Source: Halocynthiibacter styelae (GTDB lineage: Bacteria; Pseudomonadota; Alphaproteobacteria; Rhodobacterales; Rhodobacteraceae). From it: a stretch of 64,000 nucleotides of DNA. Where the stretch lies: the NCBI RefSeq assembly GCF_016123485.1, contig NZ_JADCKQ010000005.1, positions 186,001-250,000 on the forward strand, given 5' to 3'. Below are positions 43,302-53,292 of the stretch, piece after piece. The notes under the pieces were generated by a model that saw only the letters and a program-made list of their open reading frames with translations, ran no database searches and had not been told where the DNA came from. Both the position numbers and the translations under genes were made by a program. Each line of letters starts with the position of its first letter. The first letter of the stretch is position 1.

Positions 43302-43343
43302 TATGCATAAGATGTGCATAGGAAGTGCATGGATTGTGCATAT
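43302..43343 (+). repeat. TGCAT 11-base-phased array, copy B
   Basis: Four perfect TGCAT boxes start at 43304, 43315, 43326 and 43337, exactly 11 bases apart, with a weaker TGCGC one step earlier (43293). The first 19 bases (ATATGCATAAGATGTGCAT) are identical to copies A and C. It lies about 190-230 bases before the small exported-protein gene at 43530, in the same orientation. The rest of the 260-base intergenic region shows nothing else I can name. Confidence 0.65.
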
Positions 43344-43529
43344 GATATTCTGGCGTTTTGGCTTGTTTCATCTGCTCACAGATTGGTGTGCATGTGTGAA
43401 CATTAAAAACGCAATCCTCACGGTTCTGTGTCTTGAAGGTGATCTGAAGCACCCCCAAATCAATCACATCGGAAGCAACAAGACTTCCTCCAAAATTCGA
43501 AACACCCAGACCCTTGAAAGGTTAACGCT

Positions 43530-43841
43530 ATGAAAACTGTAATCGCATCCATCCTCGCCCTGACTGTTGCTGCTCCTGCTTTTGCGGGTGCCAAAGATGT
43601 TGAGGCCCACTTCGCCCAGGACAACACCGGTATTGAGAGCGTTGTTGTTGAACGCTCAAGCCCCGTCACCGCAGAAGCCGTTGAAATCTTTGCTGATCTG
43701 GCGCTTGAGGCTGGCACTGGCATCGAGACACAAGCAAATCCTGTTGTCGGTGCAACCCTGTCTTCCAAGGGCGGCGTGAACCCGGTAGCCGCCGCATGGT
43801 TCGCAGGCCAGCTGGCATCTGAGGATGCATCTGACCGGTAA
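43530..43841 (+). CDS. Small exported protein of unknown function
   Basis: 103 residues. A Sec signal peptide (KTVIASILALTVAAPAFAGA) is followed by a short acidic, cysteine-free mature part (about 84 residues, including HFAQDNTGIESVVVERSSPV and NPVVGATLSSKGGVNPVAAA). AAAGG lies eight bases before the ATG. The terminator at 43871 follows. I do not recognise the family. The upstream phased repeat array may control it. Confidence 0.75.
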   Translation: MKTVIASILALTVAAPAFAGAKDVEAHFAQDNTGIESVVVERSSPVTAEAVEIFADLALEAGTGIETQANPVVGATLSSKGGVNPVAAAWFAGQLASEDASDR

Positions 43842-43870
43842 GGTTAAAAGTTAATAACTTTGATGAAACA

Positions 43871-43902
43871 AAAAGGCCCGGGACGATCCCCGGGCCTTTT
43901 TA
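43871..43902. terminator. Bidirectional terminator between the exported protein and truB
   Basis: AAAAGGCCCGGG (43871-43882) pairs with CCCGGGCCTTTT (about 43888-43899) around a five-base loop, with A-rich and T-rich flanks. It serves the convergent genes at 43841 and 43910. Confidence 0.88.
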
Positions 43903-43909
43903 TATTCTG

Positions 43910-44815
43910 TCAGTGCAGGAAAACCCTGTTCGGGTGCAATTCACCAGCCTTATAAACCCCGACGGCCACCGCCTTGCCCTCAAAAGACGCCCAGGCCTCA
44001 TCGCCATATTCCGCATCACTGCTGAAAACCAACCCCGGATTCCCGTTCTTCATTTTCACCGCACCTTCCGCCGTCGCAGTGACTTCGGGGATGCCGTCAA
44101 GGCCCGCTTCAAGCGGGTGCAGGTATTGGTCAAGCTCGCCGGTTTTGGCAAATTCTTCAACGGTTTCCATGCTGATGCCATCCACAGTTTCAAACGGGCC
44201 AGACCAGATGCGGCGCAGCTCGCGCACATGGCCAAGACAGCCCAGCTTTTCACCCAGATCCCGGGCAATCGCACGCACATAACCGCCTTTGCCACAGGTC
44301 ATTTCCAGTTCAACATGGTCTGCATCCGGGCGCGAAATAAACTTCAGCTCTTCCACATAAAGCGGACGCGCTTCGATCTGAACATCTTGGCCATCACGCG
44401 CCAGTTTATAAGCGCGCTGACCGTCGATTTTCACCGCAGAAAACTTTGGCGGGATCTGCATGACGTCGCCCACAAAATCAGGCAGTGCAGCGATAATATC
44501 CTCATCAGACGGGCGCAGATCGTTTTCAGCGATCACTTCACCTTCCTGGTCATCCGTGTTGGTCGCCTGCCCCAGACGCACCGTAAAACGGTAAGCCTTC
44601 AGCGCATCGGTGATAAACGGCACGGTCTTGGTCGCTTCGCCCAGCGCGATCGCCAGAACACCGGTGGCTTCGGGATCAAGCGTGCCTGCATGGCCAGCTT
44701 TCTTTGCATCCATCGCCCAGCGCACTTTGTTCACCACCGCGCTTGATGAAATGCCCGCCGGTTTATCAATCACCAGCCAGCCAGAAATATCGCGACCTTT
44801 GCGCTTGCGTGCCAT
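43910..44815 (-). CDS. truB: tRNA pseudouridine(55) synthase TruB
   Basis: 301 residues. [20 protein letters not shown] and [20 protein letters not shown] contain the catalytic Asp47. [12 protein letters not shown]-type and RALKYAxL-type regions (here [40 protein letters not shown]) follow in family order. It makes the universal pseudouridine 55 of tRNA. It belongs to the rbfA-truB-rpsO-pnp series, with a 63-base gap from the upstream gene at 44879. Confidence 0.96.
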   Translation of the reverse strand: MARKRKGRDISGWLVIDKPAGISSSAVVNKVRWAMDAKKAGHAGTLDPEATGVLAIALGEATKTVPFITDALKAYRFTVRLGQATNTDDQEGEVIAENDLRPSDEDIIAALPDFVGDVMQIPPKFSAVKIDGQRAYKLARDGQDVQIEARPLYVEELKFISRPDADHVELEMTCGKGGYVRAIARDLGEKLGCLGHVRELRRIWSGPFETVDGISMETVEEFAKTGELDQYLHPLEAGLDGIPEVTATAEGAVKMKNGNPGLVFSSDAEYGDEAWASFEGKAVAVGVYKAGELHPNRVFLH

Positions 44816-44878
44816 GTTCAGACCTTTGTTTCCTATGGAAACCGCCTGCTAACCGGCGGCGGCCTCTGCGTCAAGCAT

Positions 44879-45604
44879 TCAGGGGCTTACAACCGTGCCG
44901 ACAATCGCACCAACCGAGAAACCGAAATCAGATCGCCCGGTGGTTCCATTGTAAAGCCGCGAGACTTTACCATCAAAGTAAAGCGCGTTGGGCAGGTTCA
45001 GGTAATCCCGGAACAGCGTTGCGAAATCGTAGAAATTTACACGTTCATTGGAAATCGCGAACACCGCGCGTTGCCCGTCGGCAGATGTACCCACACCGTT
45101 GCGGATGTGTTTAGACGTCCCGTCCGGCAGCAGGCGGGGATGCAACGCCCCATCAATCACCAGCATCGGGCCGGATTGCGTTGCGTATTCACAGCTCAGG
45201 TTATTTTCACGGAAGGTATTGGTTTCAATGACATTCAACATCTCATTGATGCAGAAAACCCCATTCGGCGTCAGACCGAAATTGCCAAAACCACCACCGG
45301 AAGCCAGGGCAGATTTTTCCTCGCCGCCCTCAATATAAAGACCAACCGGGCTGTAATCATCATGATACATGCCCGCATTCATCGCAAAGCCAAGCGCCTG
45401 TCCATCGGGCAGCTTATTATTGATGGTGGAAAAATGCCCCATCACTTCACCATCAGCGTCGGAATGAAAAAGGCGCAGGTCCGCATCGGCCTGCACCTCA
45501 CAAATGGTGTAAGACTGATCAAGCCAGGTCACATCTTCACACGGGCCACCCGCTGCAAAAGCAGGGGAAAACAGGCAAAGATATGCGGCAATCAGTTTTT
45601 TCAA
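44879..45604 (-). CDS. Exported phosphodiester glycosidase (NAGPA)-family protein
   Basis: 241 residues with a Sec signal peptide (KKLIAAYLCLFSPAFAAGGP). The domain shows GFAMNAGMYHDDYSPVGLYI, GGFGNFGLTPNGVFCINEML, YATQSGPMLVIDGALHPRLL and NALYFDGKVSRLYNGTTGRS, which is the NAGPA/YigE-like (DUF2233) pattern. Family members cleave phosphodiester-linked sugars in human or are uncharacterised in bacteria. Its start overlaps the rbfA stop (four bases), an odd pairing of a periplasmic protein with ribosome maturation genes. Confidence 0.8.
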   Translation of the reverse strand: MKKLIAAYLCLFSPAFAAGGPCEDVTWLDQSYTICEVQADADLRLFHSDADGEVMGHFSTINNKLPDGQALGFAMNAGMYHDDYSPVGLYIEGGEEKSALASGGGFGNFGLTPNGVFCINEMLNVIETNTFRENNLSCEYATQSGPMLVIDGALHPRLLPDGTSKHIRNGVGTSADGQRAVFAISNERVNFYDFATLFRDYLNLPNALYFDGKVSRLYNGTTGRSDFGFSVGAIVGTVVSP

Positions 45605-46017
45605 ATGTCACCTTCCTCATCAGGCAGGGCAACATCGCGCTTTACCTTATCATTGTCCAGAAGACGGCGGGTTGCATCCATCTGATCAAAGGTCATGTCG
45701 ATTTCATAGCGCAGTTCCGGCGTATGCTTCAGCGCCATCTTTTTCCCAATCATCCGGCGGATTTCATGGCGGTTCTTGCGTAAAAGCGACAGGGCGTCTT
45801 CCGCACCTTCGCCACCAAGAGGCAGGATAAAAGCGGTTGCGATATGCAGGTCGGGGGTGCAGCGCACCTCGCCCACGGTGATCGAAATACGGTTCAGGTC
45901 CGGATCGTGGATATCCCCACGCATCAGGATTTCGGACAGATTGCGACGGATCAGTTCGCCGACGCGAAGCTGCCGCTGTGACGGGCCACGCCCGGCGTTA
46001 TGTGAATTCTTTGCCAT
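45601..46017 (-). CDS. rbfA: 30S ribosome-binding factor RbfA
   Basis: 138 residues. The KH-like core is clear: SQRQLRVGELIRRNLSEILM, ISITVGEVRCTPDLHIATAF, LRKNRHEIRRMIGKKMALKH, TPELRYEIDMTFDQMDATRR. It binds 16S rRNA and assists late 30S maturation. It is divergent from dapB, and its 3' end overlaps the NAGPA-family gene by four bases. Confidence 0.95.
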   Translation of the reverse strand: MAKNSHNAGRGPSQRQLRVGELIRRNLSEILMRGDIHDPDLNRISITVGEVRCTPDLHIATAFILPLGGEGAEDALSLLRKNRHEIRRMIGKKMALKHTPELRYEIDMTFDQMDATRRLLDNDKVKRDVALPDEEGDI

Positions 46018-46117
46018 ATACCCCGTGTAAATGCGTGCGCGCGGCGGTGCAAGCAGGGGTTTTCACAGAGGCAGGATCAGGCTATTGCCTGCTGTTAAGG
46101 AAAATGGAGTGCGCAAG

Positions 46118-46930
46118 ATGACAGATCTTCCCGGTGTGGTGATTACAGGGGCGTCCGGCCGTATGGGCCAGATGCTGATCAAATCGATTTCCGCCAGCGA
46201 TAAGCTGCGTCTTGTCGGCGCGCTGGAACGTCCCGGCCACGATTGGATCGGTCGTGATGTGGGCGAAGCCATGGGCGGTGCGGCGCTTGGCGTTGCGGTG
46301 ACGGACGATGCGCTTGAAGCCTTCTCCAAAGCCCAGGCAGTGATTGATTTCACATCCCCCGATGCTTCTGTCGCTTTTGCGGATCTTGCCGCGCAGGCCC
46401 GTGCTGTGCATGTGATCGGCACCACCGGCTTTGAAGATCATCACATTGAACGTCTTGGTTTCGCCGCCCTGCATGCGCGCATTGTCCGCGCCGGCAACAT
46501 GAGCCTGGGTGTCAATCTGCTGGTACAGCTGACAAAGAAAGTTGCCGCTGCTTTGGATGAGGATTTCGACATTGAAGTGATCGAAGCCCACCACAATCAG
46601 AAAGTCGACGCCCCCTCCGGCACCGCCCTTATGCTGGGCGAAGCTGCGGCCGAAGGTCGTGGTGTTGATCTGCAAGAGGTGTCCGACAACGCCCGCCATG
46701 GCATTACAGGCAAGCGTGAACGCGGCCACATCGGATTTTCCAACATCCGTGGCGGCGACATCATTGGCGAACATGATGTTCTGTTTGCGGGTCCCGGTGA
46801 ACGTATCACCCTGCGCCACGCAGCAAGTGACCGCAGCATTTACGCCCGCGGCGCGATAAGAGCTGTTCTTTGGGGACTGGATCAAAAACCGGGCGCCTAT
46901 GACATGCTGGACGTGCTTGGGCTAAATTAA
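46118..46930 (+). CDS. dapB: 4-hydroxy-tetrahydrodipicolinate reductase
   Basis: 270 residues from the ATG at 46118. The NAD(P)H motif [20 protein letters not shown] and the substrate motif [20 protein letters not shown], with the catalytic His and Lys, are diagnostic. DapB is on the diaminopimelate route to lysine and peptidoglycan. An in-frame extension to 46031 exists but would run into the rbfA promoter. Confidence 0.97.
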   Translation: MTDLPGVVITGASGRMGQMLIKSISASDKLRLVGALERPGHDWIGRDVGEAMGGAALGVAVTDDALEAFSKAQAVIDFTSPDASVAFADLAAQARAVHVIGTTGFEDHHIERLGFAALHARIVRAGNMSLGVNLLVQLTKKVAAALDEDFDIEVIEAHHNQKVDAPSGTALMLGEAAAEGRGVDLQEVSDNARHGITGKRERGHIGFSNIRGGDIIGEHDVLFAGPGERITLRHAASDRSIYARGAIRAVLWGLDQKPGAYDMLDVLGLN

Positions 46931-47008
46931 GCCCCCCTCTCTCCTTCGTGATTTGGAAGCAACGGCCCGCAAGGTCTAAGCTTCCGAAAACACCAGGGGG
47001 AGAAGAAC

Positions 47009-47935
47009 ATGAAATCCGATATTCTACTGACGCGCCGCCAGGCGCTGATCACCGGGGCATCACTGCCACTTGCGGCTGCCTCGGCCACGCCAGCCCTTGC
47101 TGCGGCTGAAATGCAGGGGGCGTATACCCCGGCTTTCTCACGCTTCACGCTGGGTGATTTTGAAATCACAACACTGCTTGCCGGAACAACCGTTGCGGGC
47201 GATGCGCAGGGCATCTTCGGCACAAATGTCAGTTCAGAGGAATTTGCGGATGTGTCCGCACGCAATTTCATTCCCGCCGATCAGACCGAATTCTACTTCA
47301 CCCCAACCCTTGTGAACACGGGCCAGGAACTGATCCTCTTTGATACCGGCCTGAACGCAGCACAACTTATTCAGGCCCTGAATGCCTCTGGCTACACAGC
47401 GGAACAAATTAATGTGGTTGTCATCACCCATATGCATTTTGACCACATCGGCGGGTTAATGGCCGATGGAACCCCGACCTTCCCCAATGCGCGCTATGTC
47501 ACGGGATCGGTCGAATACAACCACTGGAATGGCGCGGAAGACGCGGCATTTGAAAGCAACGTGCACCCGCTGGCCGAAAAGATGAGCTTCCTTAATGATG
47601 GCGGATCCGTCGCCCCGGGGATCACCGCTGTGGCGGCATTCGGGCACACCCCGGGCCATATGGCGTTTATGATCGAAAGCCAGGGGCAATCTGTGCTGCT
47701 GTTCGGGGATACGGCGAACCATTATGTCTGGTCACTGGGATACCCCGATTGGGAAGTGCGCTTTGACATGGACAAAACCGCTGCCGCTGCCACCCGGCGC
47801 AGGCTGCTGGATATGCTGGCCAGCGACCGGATACCCTTTATCGGCTATCACATGCCCTTCCCGGCACTTGGATATGTGGAACGCCGGGACAGCGGGTTCC
47901 GCTATGTTCCCGCAAGTTATCAGTTCCGGCTCTGA
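47009..47935 (+). CDS. Exported MBL-fold metallo-hydrolase (Tat signal)
   Basis: 308 residues. The N-terminus LLTRRQALITGASLPLAAAS has a twin arginine and hydrophobic core, so export folded through Tat is likely. Metallo-beta-lactamase ligands are HMHFDHIGG (HxHxDH), FGHTPGHMAF and FGDTANHYV. The layout (NTGQELILFDTGLNAAQ before the metal motif) is like N-acyl-homoserine lactonases and related lactonases, but the substrate is not proven. GGGGAG precedes the ATG. It is convergent with a NIPSNAP gene. Confidence 0.85.
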   Translation: MKSDILLTRRQALITGASLPLAAASATPALAAAEMQGAYTPAFSRFTLGDFEITTLLAGTTVAGDAQGIFGTNVSSEEFADVSARNFIPADQTEFYFTPTLVNTGQELILFDTGLNAAQLIQALNASGYTAEQINVVVITHMHFDHIGGLMADGTPTFPNARYVTGSVEYNHWNGAEDAAFESNVHPLAEKMSFLNDGGSVAPGITAVAAFGHTPGHMAFMIESQGQSVLLFGDTANHYVWSLGYPDWEVRFDMDKTAAAATRRRLLDMLASDRIPFIGYHMPFPALGYVERRDSGFRYVPASYQFRL

Positions 47936-47942
47936 TCAGAGC
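47929..47942. other. Palindrome containing the stop codons of two convergent genes
   Basis: GCTCTGATCAGAGC is a perfect 14-base palindrome. Its centre TGATCA holds the TGA stop of the MBL gene and, on the other strand, the TGA stop of the NIPSNAP gene, with no base between them. It may form a minimal two-way hairpin, but it has no T-run. Confidence 0.6.
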
Positions 47943-48268
47943 GTCGGCAAACCACTGAAATTTTCAAACCCTTCTGTGGTGCTGGTGACGGATGCTTCAA
48001 ATGTTTCAATCATCGGCATCGCGAAGGGTTCGACTTTTTCAGCCCAGACCGGCCCGTCATAAAAATCGTTTTTAATACGTTCGCGGGCCTCTTCCGTGTC
48101 AAAAGCCCGCATCCAGTGCACAACATCCGGGTTTTCTTCATCCCGCATCGGGCCAAAGACCCGCATACCTGCATCGCGCAAAGCCTGACGGTTCACTGTT
48201 TCAAAGAAGTGAATGAAATCTTCGCGCTTGCCAGGTTTCAGTGTGTATCTGCGAATTTCAATAATCAT
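47936..48268 (-). CDS. NIPSNAP-family protein
   Basis: 110 residues with ferredoxin-like alpha/beta pattern: MIIEIRRYTLKPGKREDFIH, FGPMRDEENPDVVHWMRAFD, then a C-terminal KVEPFAMPMIETFEASVTST. The family is of unknown biochemical role. It follows the DUF1674 gene by 12 bases on the same strand, so they are likely co-transcribed. Confidence 0.8.
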   Translation of the reverse strand: MIIEIRRYTLKPGKREDFIHFFETVNRQALRDAGMRVFGPMRDEENPDVVHWMRAFDTEEARERIKNDFYDGPVWAEKVEPFAMPMIETFEASVTSTTEGFENFSGLPTL

Positions 48269-48280
48269 AATACTACCAGG

Positions 48281-48460
48281 TCAAAAATCGACCGCGATCC
48301 CTTTTTTCTCCCAATCGCCATAGCGCACGGGCTCTGGCCCTTCGCGCCCGCCCAACTCCACCGGCAACGCGTCATCCTTTGCGGCCTTTTTGCGGGCAGC
48401 AGCCTCTGCCAGCGCACGGCCTGCGGGGGTGGACAGATCAAATTCCTGAGGTTCAGACAT
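48281..48460 (-). CDS. DUF1674 protein, SDHAF4-like succinate dehydrogenase assembly factor
   Basis: 59 residues from the ATG at 48460. The C-terminus GGREGPEPVRYGDWEKKGIA, then VDF, is the hallmark of DUF1674. Eukaryotic and bacterial members help flavinylated SdhA assemble. It is small, charged and cytoplasmic. No sdh gene is in the window. An in-frame ATG at 48502 is an alternative start. Confidence 0.8.
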   Translation of the reverse strand: MSEPQEFDLSTPAGRALAEAAARKKAAKDDALPVELGGREGPEPVRYGDWEKKGIAVDF

Positions 48461-48542
48461 AGCGCAAACCTTTGTGCAGCTTGTGGTGTTCGCCTCTGTC
48501 ATATAGGGAAACAGACCTTACGGGCAAGCAAAGGACACGGAT

Positions 48543-49802
48543 ATGGTGGAACAGGGACTGGCAGCACGACAGGCAGCAGCAGCGCTTTTGCGCGGGGTTC
48601 TTGTGGATGGGCGTCTGTTATCAGAATTGCCCGCACCGAAATTGTCCGATCCGGCGGAACTTGCCCGCGCACAACGCCTGGCCGTCACAACCTTGCGCTG
48701 GCAGGACCGGGCAGATCGCTTGTTGGGCCGGTATCTGCGCAAAATGCCCCCGGCTGAAGCCATGGTTCTACTGCGTCTTGGCACGGTTGAAATCTGCGAA
48801 GAAGGCGCTGCAGCCCATGGGGTTGTGAACGCCATGGTGTCTCTGGCCCAGAAACACAAAAGCACAAAACATTTCAAAGGCCTGATCAACGCGACCCTGC
48901 GCAAAGTGGGTGGCGAGGGCCGTGGCAAATGGCGCAGCCTGCCTGCCCCGCAACTGCCGAAATGGCTGCGCAAACCGCTGGGCGATGATTATGGTAAGGC
49001 CACCGTCGTTGCGATGGAAGAAGTTCAGGCCATGCAGCCCCCTCTGGATCTGACCGTGAAGAATGGTGACAGCCAGGCGCTGGCTGAAAAGCTTGGTGGC
49101 GAAGTCATGCCTGGTGGGTCTGTCCGCCTGCGTGAATTTGGTCAGGTCAGCAAATTGCCCGGCTTTAAAGAAGGCGACTGGTGGGTGCAGGATATGGCCG
49201 CCTCCCTGCCCGTGCAGCTGCTTGATCTGAAACCTGGTGAAACTGCCCTGGATCTTTGCGCCGCTCCTGGCGGGAAAACCATGCAGATGGCAGCGCTTGG
49301 CGCAGATGTCACCGCATTGGATCTATCAGAGAAACGTATGGCACGGGTACAGGAAAACCTGAACCGCACCGGGTTGAAGGCAAAGCTTGTCACAGGGGAC
49401 GCGCTGGAACATCAGGGGCAATATGATGCCATCCTGCTGGACGCGCCTTGTTCTGCCACTGGCACCATGCGCCGCCACCCGGATCTGGCGCGTGCCAAAG
49501 ACGGATCCGATTTTCCGGGCCTCTTTGAACTTCAGGAACGTATGATTGACCACGCCCTGACATTGCTTGCCCCTGGCGGGCGTCTGGTTTTCTGCACCTG
49601 TTCGCTTCTGCCGGATGAAGGTGAAATTCAGGCAGAAGACGCGCTGAAACGGCATGATAACCTTGAAATCATCCAACCCAACCTGCCGTTTATCGATCCA
49701 GCATGGATCAAACCGGAAGGCGGCATTCGCCTGCGTCCGGATTATCTGGCGGATCAGGGTGGCATGGATGGGTTCTATATGGCGCTTATGCGTAAGACCT
49801 GA
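48543..49802 (+). CDS. rsmB: RsmB-family 16S rRNA (cytosine-C5) methyltransferase
   Basis: 419 residues. An N-terminal NusB-like domain (ARQAAAALLRGVLVDGRLLS; VLLRLGTVEICEEGAAAHGV) precedes the SAM-dependent domain (LDLCAAPGGKTMQMAALGAD; ILLDAPCSATGTMRRHPDLA with one catalytic Cys; FCTCSLLPDEGE with the second). It methylates a cytosine in 16S rRNA, position 967 in E. coli. AAGGA precedes the ATG. The heparinase-like gene follows closely. Confidence 0.92.
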   Translation: MVEQGLAARQAAAALLRGVLVDGRLLSELPAPKLSDPAELARAQRLAVTTLRWQDRADRLLGRYLRKMPPAEAMVLLRLGTVEICEEGAAAHGVVNAMVSLAQKHKSTKHFKGLINATLRKVGGEGRGKWRSLPAPQLPKWLRKPLGDDYGKATVVAMEEVQAMQPPLDLTVKNGDSQALAEKLGGEVMPGGSVRLREFGQVSKLPGFKEGDWWVQDMAASLPVQLLDLKPGETALDLCAAPGGKTMQMAALGADVTALDLSEKRMARVQENLNRTGLKAKLVTGDALEHQGQYDAILLDAPCSATGTMRRHPDLARAKDGSDFPGLFELQERMIDHALTLLAPGGRLVFCTCSLLPDEGEIQAEDALKRHDNLEIIQPNLPFIDPAWIKPEGGIRLRPDYLADQGGMDGFYMALMRKT

Positions 49803-49847
49803 CATTTTTTCACGGTGACAGCGCCCCGGCGCACAGTTTATGTTTGT

Positions 49848-51647
49848 ATGAACCACCAGAACAGAATCTGGATAAGCAGACAGGGCAACAGGCACAGCGT
49901 GGCACGAGAAGAAACCATCAGCGCAAAAATCGCACGGCTCACAAACCGGCTTCAGGCGCGGCGTGCCCGTCGTGCACAGCCTGCGACCGGCTTTGTGTCG
50001 CAGCCGGAACCGCGCACCCTGGGATCCTTCGCCAAAGGCCGGCAGCTTTGCGCCGGGAACTTCCTGTTTGCCGGTCACCTGGCTGAGGCCCGCGATACCC
50101 TGATCTGGGATATCGACATGCCCTCGCGCGCCTTTGAAGAAACCCTGAACGGTTTCACATGGCTGGACGATCTGGCCGCGGTCGGTGATCTGAAATCCCG
50201 CCAGAAAGCCCAGGCCTGGCTGATGGCCTGGATTGAGCGATACGGCAGTGGCTCCGGCGCGGGCTGGACACCCGATCTGACCGGACGGCGCGTTATCCGC
50301 TGGATCAACCACGCGCTGTTTCTTCTGAACAACCTGCCCTCGGAAGATTCGGATCGTTTCTTTGCCAGCATGGGCCAGCAGGTGTCTTTCCTGTCCAAAC
50401 GCTGGAAAGTCGCAAGCCCCGGCCTGCCCCGTTTTGAGGCCCTGACAGGGCTGATTTACGCGGGCCTCGCCCTGAGCGGCATGGATCATCTGGTGAAACC
50501 TGCCATGGATGCCCTGGCAAAAGAATGCACTGCGCAAATTGATGATCAGGGCGGCATTCCCACACGAAGCCCCGAAGAACTGCTTGAAGTCTTCACCCTG
50601 CTGACATGGGCCGCAGCGGCCCTGGCCGAAGCCGGGCGCATGGCACCTGAGGCCCATAAAGCCGCGATTGATCGCATCGCCCCAACCCTGCGCAGCCTGC
50701 GCCATGCGGATGGCGGACTTGCGCGTTTTCACAGCGGCGGGCGCGGCACAGAAGGGCGGCTTGACCATGCGCTGGCGGCCTCCGGCATCCGCGCGAAGAC
50801 CCGCAAAGGTCTGTCCATGGGGTTTGCCCGGCTTCAGGCCGGACGTACGAGCATTGTGATTGATGCAAGCGCCCCGCCCAAAGGCGAATTTTCCGCCAAT
50901 GCCCATGCGTCTACCTTCGCGATGGAACTGACTTCCGGGCGCAGACCGCTGATCGTGAACTGCGGCTGCGGGGCCGGATTTGGCGAAGACTGGCAGCGCG
51001 CCGGGCGGGCCACCCCATCCCATTCCACCCTGGGTATCGAAGGTTATTCCTCCGCCCGACTCGGCACCGCAGGTTATATCGGCGGGCAAAAGCGCGAATT
51101 GCTGACGCAGGGCGCAAAAGATGTGCTGCTGGAAAGCAGTTCCGGCCTGGAAAACATCCATTTCCACGGCGGCCATGATGGTTATCGCGAAAGCCACGGG
51201 CTGACCCATGTGCGCGAACTTGATCTCAGCCAGGACGGGCGGGTGCTGATTGGCGAAGACACGCTGATGACCCTGACCGACCCGGACAAACAGAAATTCG
51301 ACGCCGCCATGGATCAGGTCAAACTGCAGGGCATCCGGTTTCAGCTGCGTTTTCACCTGCACCCTGACGTGGATGCGGCGCTTGATATGGGGGGCAAAGC
51401 GGTTTCGCTGGCGCTGCGCAGCGGTGAAATCTGGGTCTTCCGGCAAAACGGCAGCCATGGAATCAGCCTGGAACCCTCGGTTTATCTGGAAAAAGACCGC
51501 ATAAAACCGCGTGCGACGAAACAAATCGTTCTATCCGGCCGGGTTATGGAGTATGCCGCCCGAATAAGCTGGACTCTTTCCAAGACCCAGGACACGCCCA
51601 CCGCCGTGCGTGACCTGCAGATGGATGAACCCGACTTCGACATGTGA
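49848..51647 (+). CDS. Heparinase II/III-family protein
   Basis: About 600 residues. The N-terminal alpha-toroid half ([40 protein letters not shown]) and C-terminal beta half ([29 protein letters not shown]-type [20 protein letters not shown]) match the family that includes polysaccharide lyases, seen near purH in this bacterial group. Its real substrate, perhaps a cell-envelope glycan, is unknown. There is no signal peptide at any of the possible starts (GTG 49815, ATG 49848, GTG 49899). Confidence 0.82.
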   Translation: MNHQNRIWISRQGNRHSVAREETISAKIARLTNRLQARRARRAQPATGFVSQPEPRTLGSFAKGRQLCAGNFLFAGHLAEARDTLIWDIDMPSRAFEETLNGFTWLDDLAAVGDLKSRQKAQAWLMAWIERYGSGSGAGWTPDLTGRRVIRWINHALFLLNNLPSEDSDRFFASMGQQVSFLSKRWKVASPGLPRFEALTGLIYAGLALSGMDHLVKPAMDALAKECTAQIDDQGGIPTRSPEELLEVFTLLTWAAAALAEAGRMAPEAHKAAIDRIAPTLRSLRHADGGLARFHSGGRGTEGRLDHALAASGIRAKTRKGLSMGFARLQAGRTSIVIDASAPPKGEFSANAHASTFAMELTSGRRPLIVNCGCGAGFGEDWQRAGRATPSHSTLGIEGYSSARLGTAGYIGGQKRELLTQGAKDVLLESSSGLENIHFHGGHDGYRESHGLTHVRELDLSQDGRVLIGEDTLMTLTDPDKQKFDAAMDQVKLQGIRFQLRFHLHPDVDAALDMGGKAVSLALRSGEIWVFRQNGSHGISLEPSVYLEKDRIKPRATKQIVLSGRVMEYAARISWTLSKTQDTPTAVRDLQMDEPDFDM

Positions 51648-51678
51648 CCAAGTTCTGACCCAACACCAGGAAGCCCTG

Positions 51679-53268
51679 ATGACCGATCTTTCCCCTATCC
51701 GCCGCGCCCTTATCTCTGTGTCTGACAAATCCGGGCTGATCGACCTCGCCCGTTCCCTGGCTGATCGCGGGGTTGAACTTTTGTCCACCGGCGGGTCCGC
51801 TGCGACGATCCGGGATGCGGGCATTGCGGTGAAAGATGTATCCGACATCACGAATTTCCCGGAAATGATGGATGGTCGTGTTAAGACACTGCACCCGAAA
51901 GTGCACGGTGGCCTGCTGGCCCTGCGTGACAATGAAGAACATGTCGCTGCGATGAACGAACACGGCATTGGCGCGATCGACCTGCTGGTTGTGAACCTGT
52001 ACCCGTTCGAAGCGGCGCTCGCCCGTGGTGCTGATTATGCTGAGATGATCGAAAACATCGACATCGGCGGCCCGGCGATGATCCGCGCGGCAGCCAAGAA
52101 CCACGGGTTTGTCACAACCATCGTTGATGTTGAGGATTACAGCGCGCTTCTGGCCGAACTGGATGCCAACGATGGCGCAACCACCTATGCCTTCCGTCAG
52201 CAACAGGCCCAGATCGCTTATGCCCGCACCGGTGCTTATGATGCCGCGGTTTCCACCTGGATGGCCGCAAGCATTGGCGTTGAAACCCCACGTCGTCGTG
52301 TGTTCGCGGGTGAGCTGAAGCAAAGCCTGCGCTATGGTGAAAACAGCCACCAACAGGCGGCGTTTTATACCGATGGGTCTGATCGCCCCGGTGTTGCGAC
52401 TGCCGTTCAGCTGCAGGGCAAAGAACTGTCCTACAACAACATCAATGACACGGATGCGGCCTATGAACTGGTTGCGGAATTTGACCCGACAGAAACCGCA
52501 GCCGTCGCCATCATCAAACACGCAAACCCCTGTGGTGTGGCCAAAGGCGCGACCCTGGTTGAAGCCTACCAGAAAGCCTTTGACTGCGACCGAACCTCTG
52601 CCTTTGGTGGGATCGTGGCGCTGAACCAGCCGCTGGATGCGGAGACTGCGACAAAGATCGTTGAGATCTTTACTGAGGTCGTGATCGCACCGGGTGCCTC
52701 TGATGAGGCCAAAGAAATCTTCGCCGGTAAGAAAAACCTGCGCCTTCTGCTGACCGATGCCCTGCCTGCGCCGCGTGCCTCCATCACCGCGTATAAACAG
52801 GTGTCTGGCGGTATGCTGGTTCAGGACAAAGACGTGGGTTACGTCGGCATGGATGATCTGAAAGTCGTCACAGAAAAAGCCCCGACAGATGAACAAATGC
52901 AGGATCTTCTGTTCGCCTGGAAGGTCGCAAAACACGTGAAATCCAACGCGATTGTTTATGTGAAAGACCACGCAACCGTTGGCGTTGGCGCCGGTCAGAT
53001 GAGCCGCCTCGACAGTGCCAATGTCGCCGCGTCCAAAGCGCAGCGCATGGCCGATGAACTGAGTCTGGATGCCAGCCTTGCCAAAGGATCTGCGGTTGCG
53101 TCTGATGCGTTCTTCCCCTTTGCTGATGGCCTGCTGGAAGCTGCCGCTGCCGGTGCAACTTGTGTGATCCAGCCAGGTGGTTCCATGCGCGATGACGATG
53201 TGATCAAGGCCGCAAATGACGCGGGCCTTGCCATGGTCTTCACCGGCATGCGCCACTTCCGTCACTAA
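51679..53268 (+). CDS. purH: Bifunctional AICAR transformylase / IMP cyclohydrolase
   Basis: 529 residues from the ATG at 51679, preceded by AGGAAG. An N-terminal MGS-like IMP cyclohydrolase domain ([34 protein letters not shown]-type [20 protein letters not shown]) is followed by the transformylase domain ([40 protein letters not shown]). It carries out the last two steps of IMP synthesis. lspA follows after 24 bases. Confidence 0.97.
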   Translation: MTDLSPIRRALISVSDKSGLIDLARSLADRGVELLSTGGSAATIRDAGIAVKDVSDITNFPEMMDGRVKTLHPKVHGGLLALRDNEEHVAAMNEHGIGAIDLLVVNLYPFEAALARGADYAEMIENIDIGGPAMIRAAAKNHGFVTTIVDVEDYSALLAELDANDGATTYAFRQQQAQIAYARTGAYDAAVSTWMAASIGVETPRRRVFAGELKQSLRYGENSHQQAAFYTDGSDRPGVATAVQLQGKELSYNNINDTDAAYELVAEFDPTETAAVAIIKHANPCGVAKGATLVEAYQKAFDCDRTSAFGGIVALNQPLDAETATKIVEIFTEVVIAPGASDEAKEIFAGKKNLRLLLTDALPAPRASITAYKQVSGGMLVQDKDVGYVGMDDLKVVTEKAPTDEQMQDLLFAWKVAKHVKSNAIVYVKDHATVGVGAGQMSRLDSANVAASKAQRMADELSLDASLAKGSAVASDAFFPFADGLLEAAAAGATCVIQPGGSMRDDDVIKAANDAGLAMVFTGMRHFRH

Positions 53269-53292
53269 ATTACCGGCCAGGAGCCCGACACA

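Noticed and set aside
49326-51524. A 732-codon open frame antisense to the heparinase-like gene
   Set aside because: It has no recognisable domain, its residue make-up (many Phe, His, Arg, Gln) mirrors the opposite coding strand, and the sense gene has clear family motifs.
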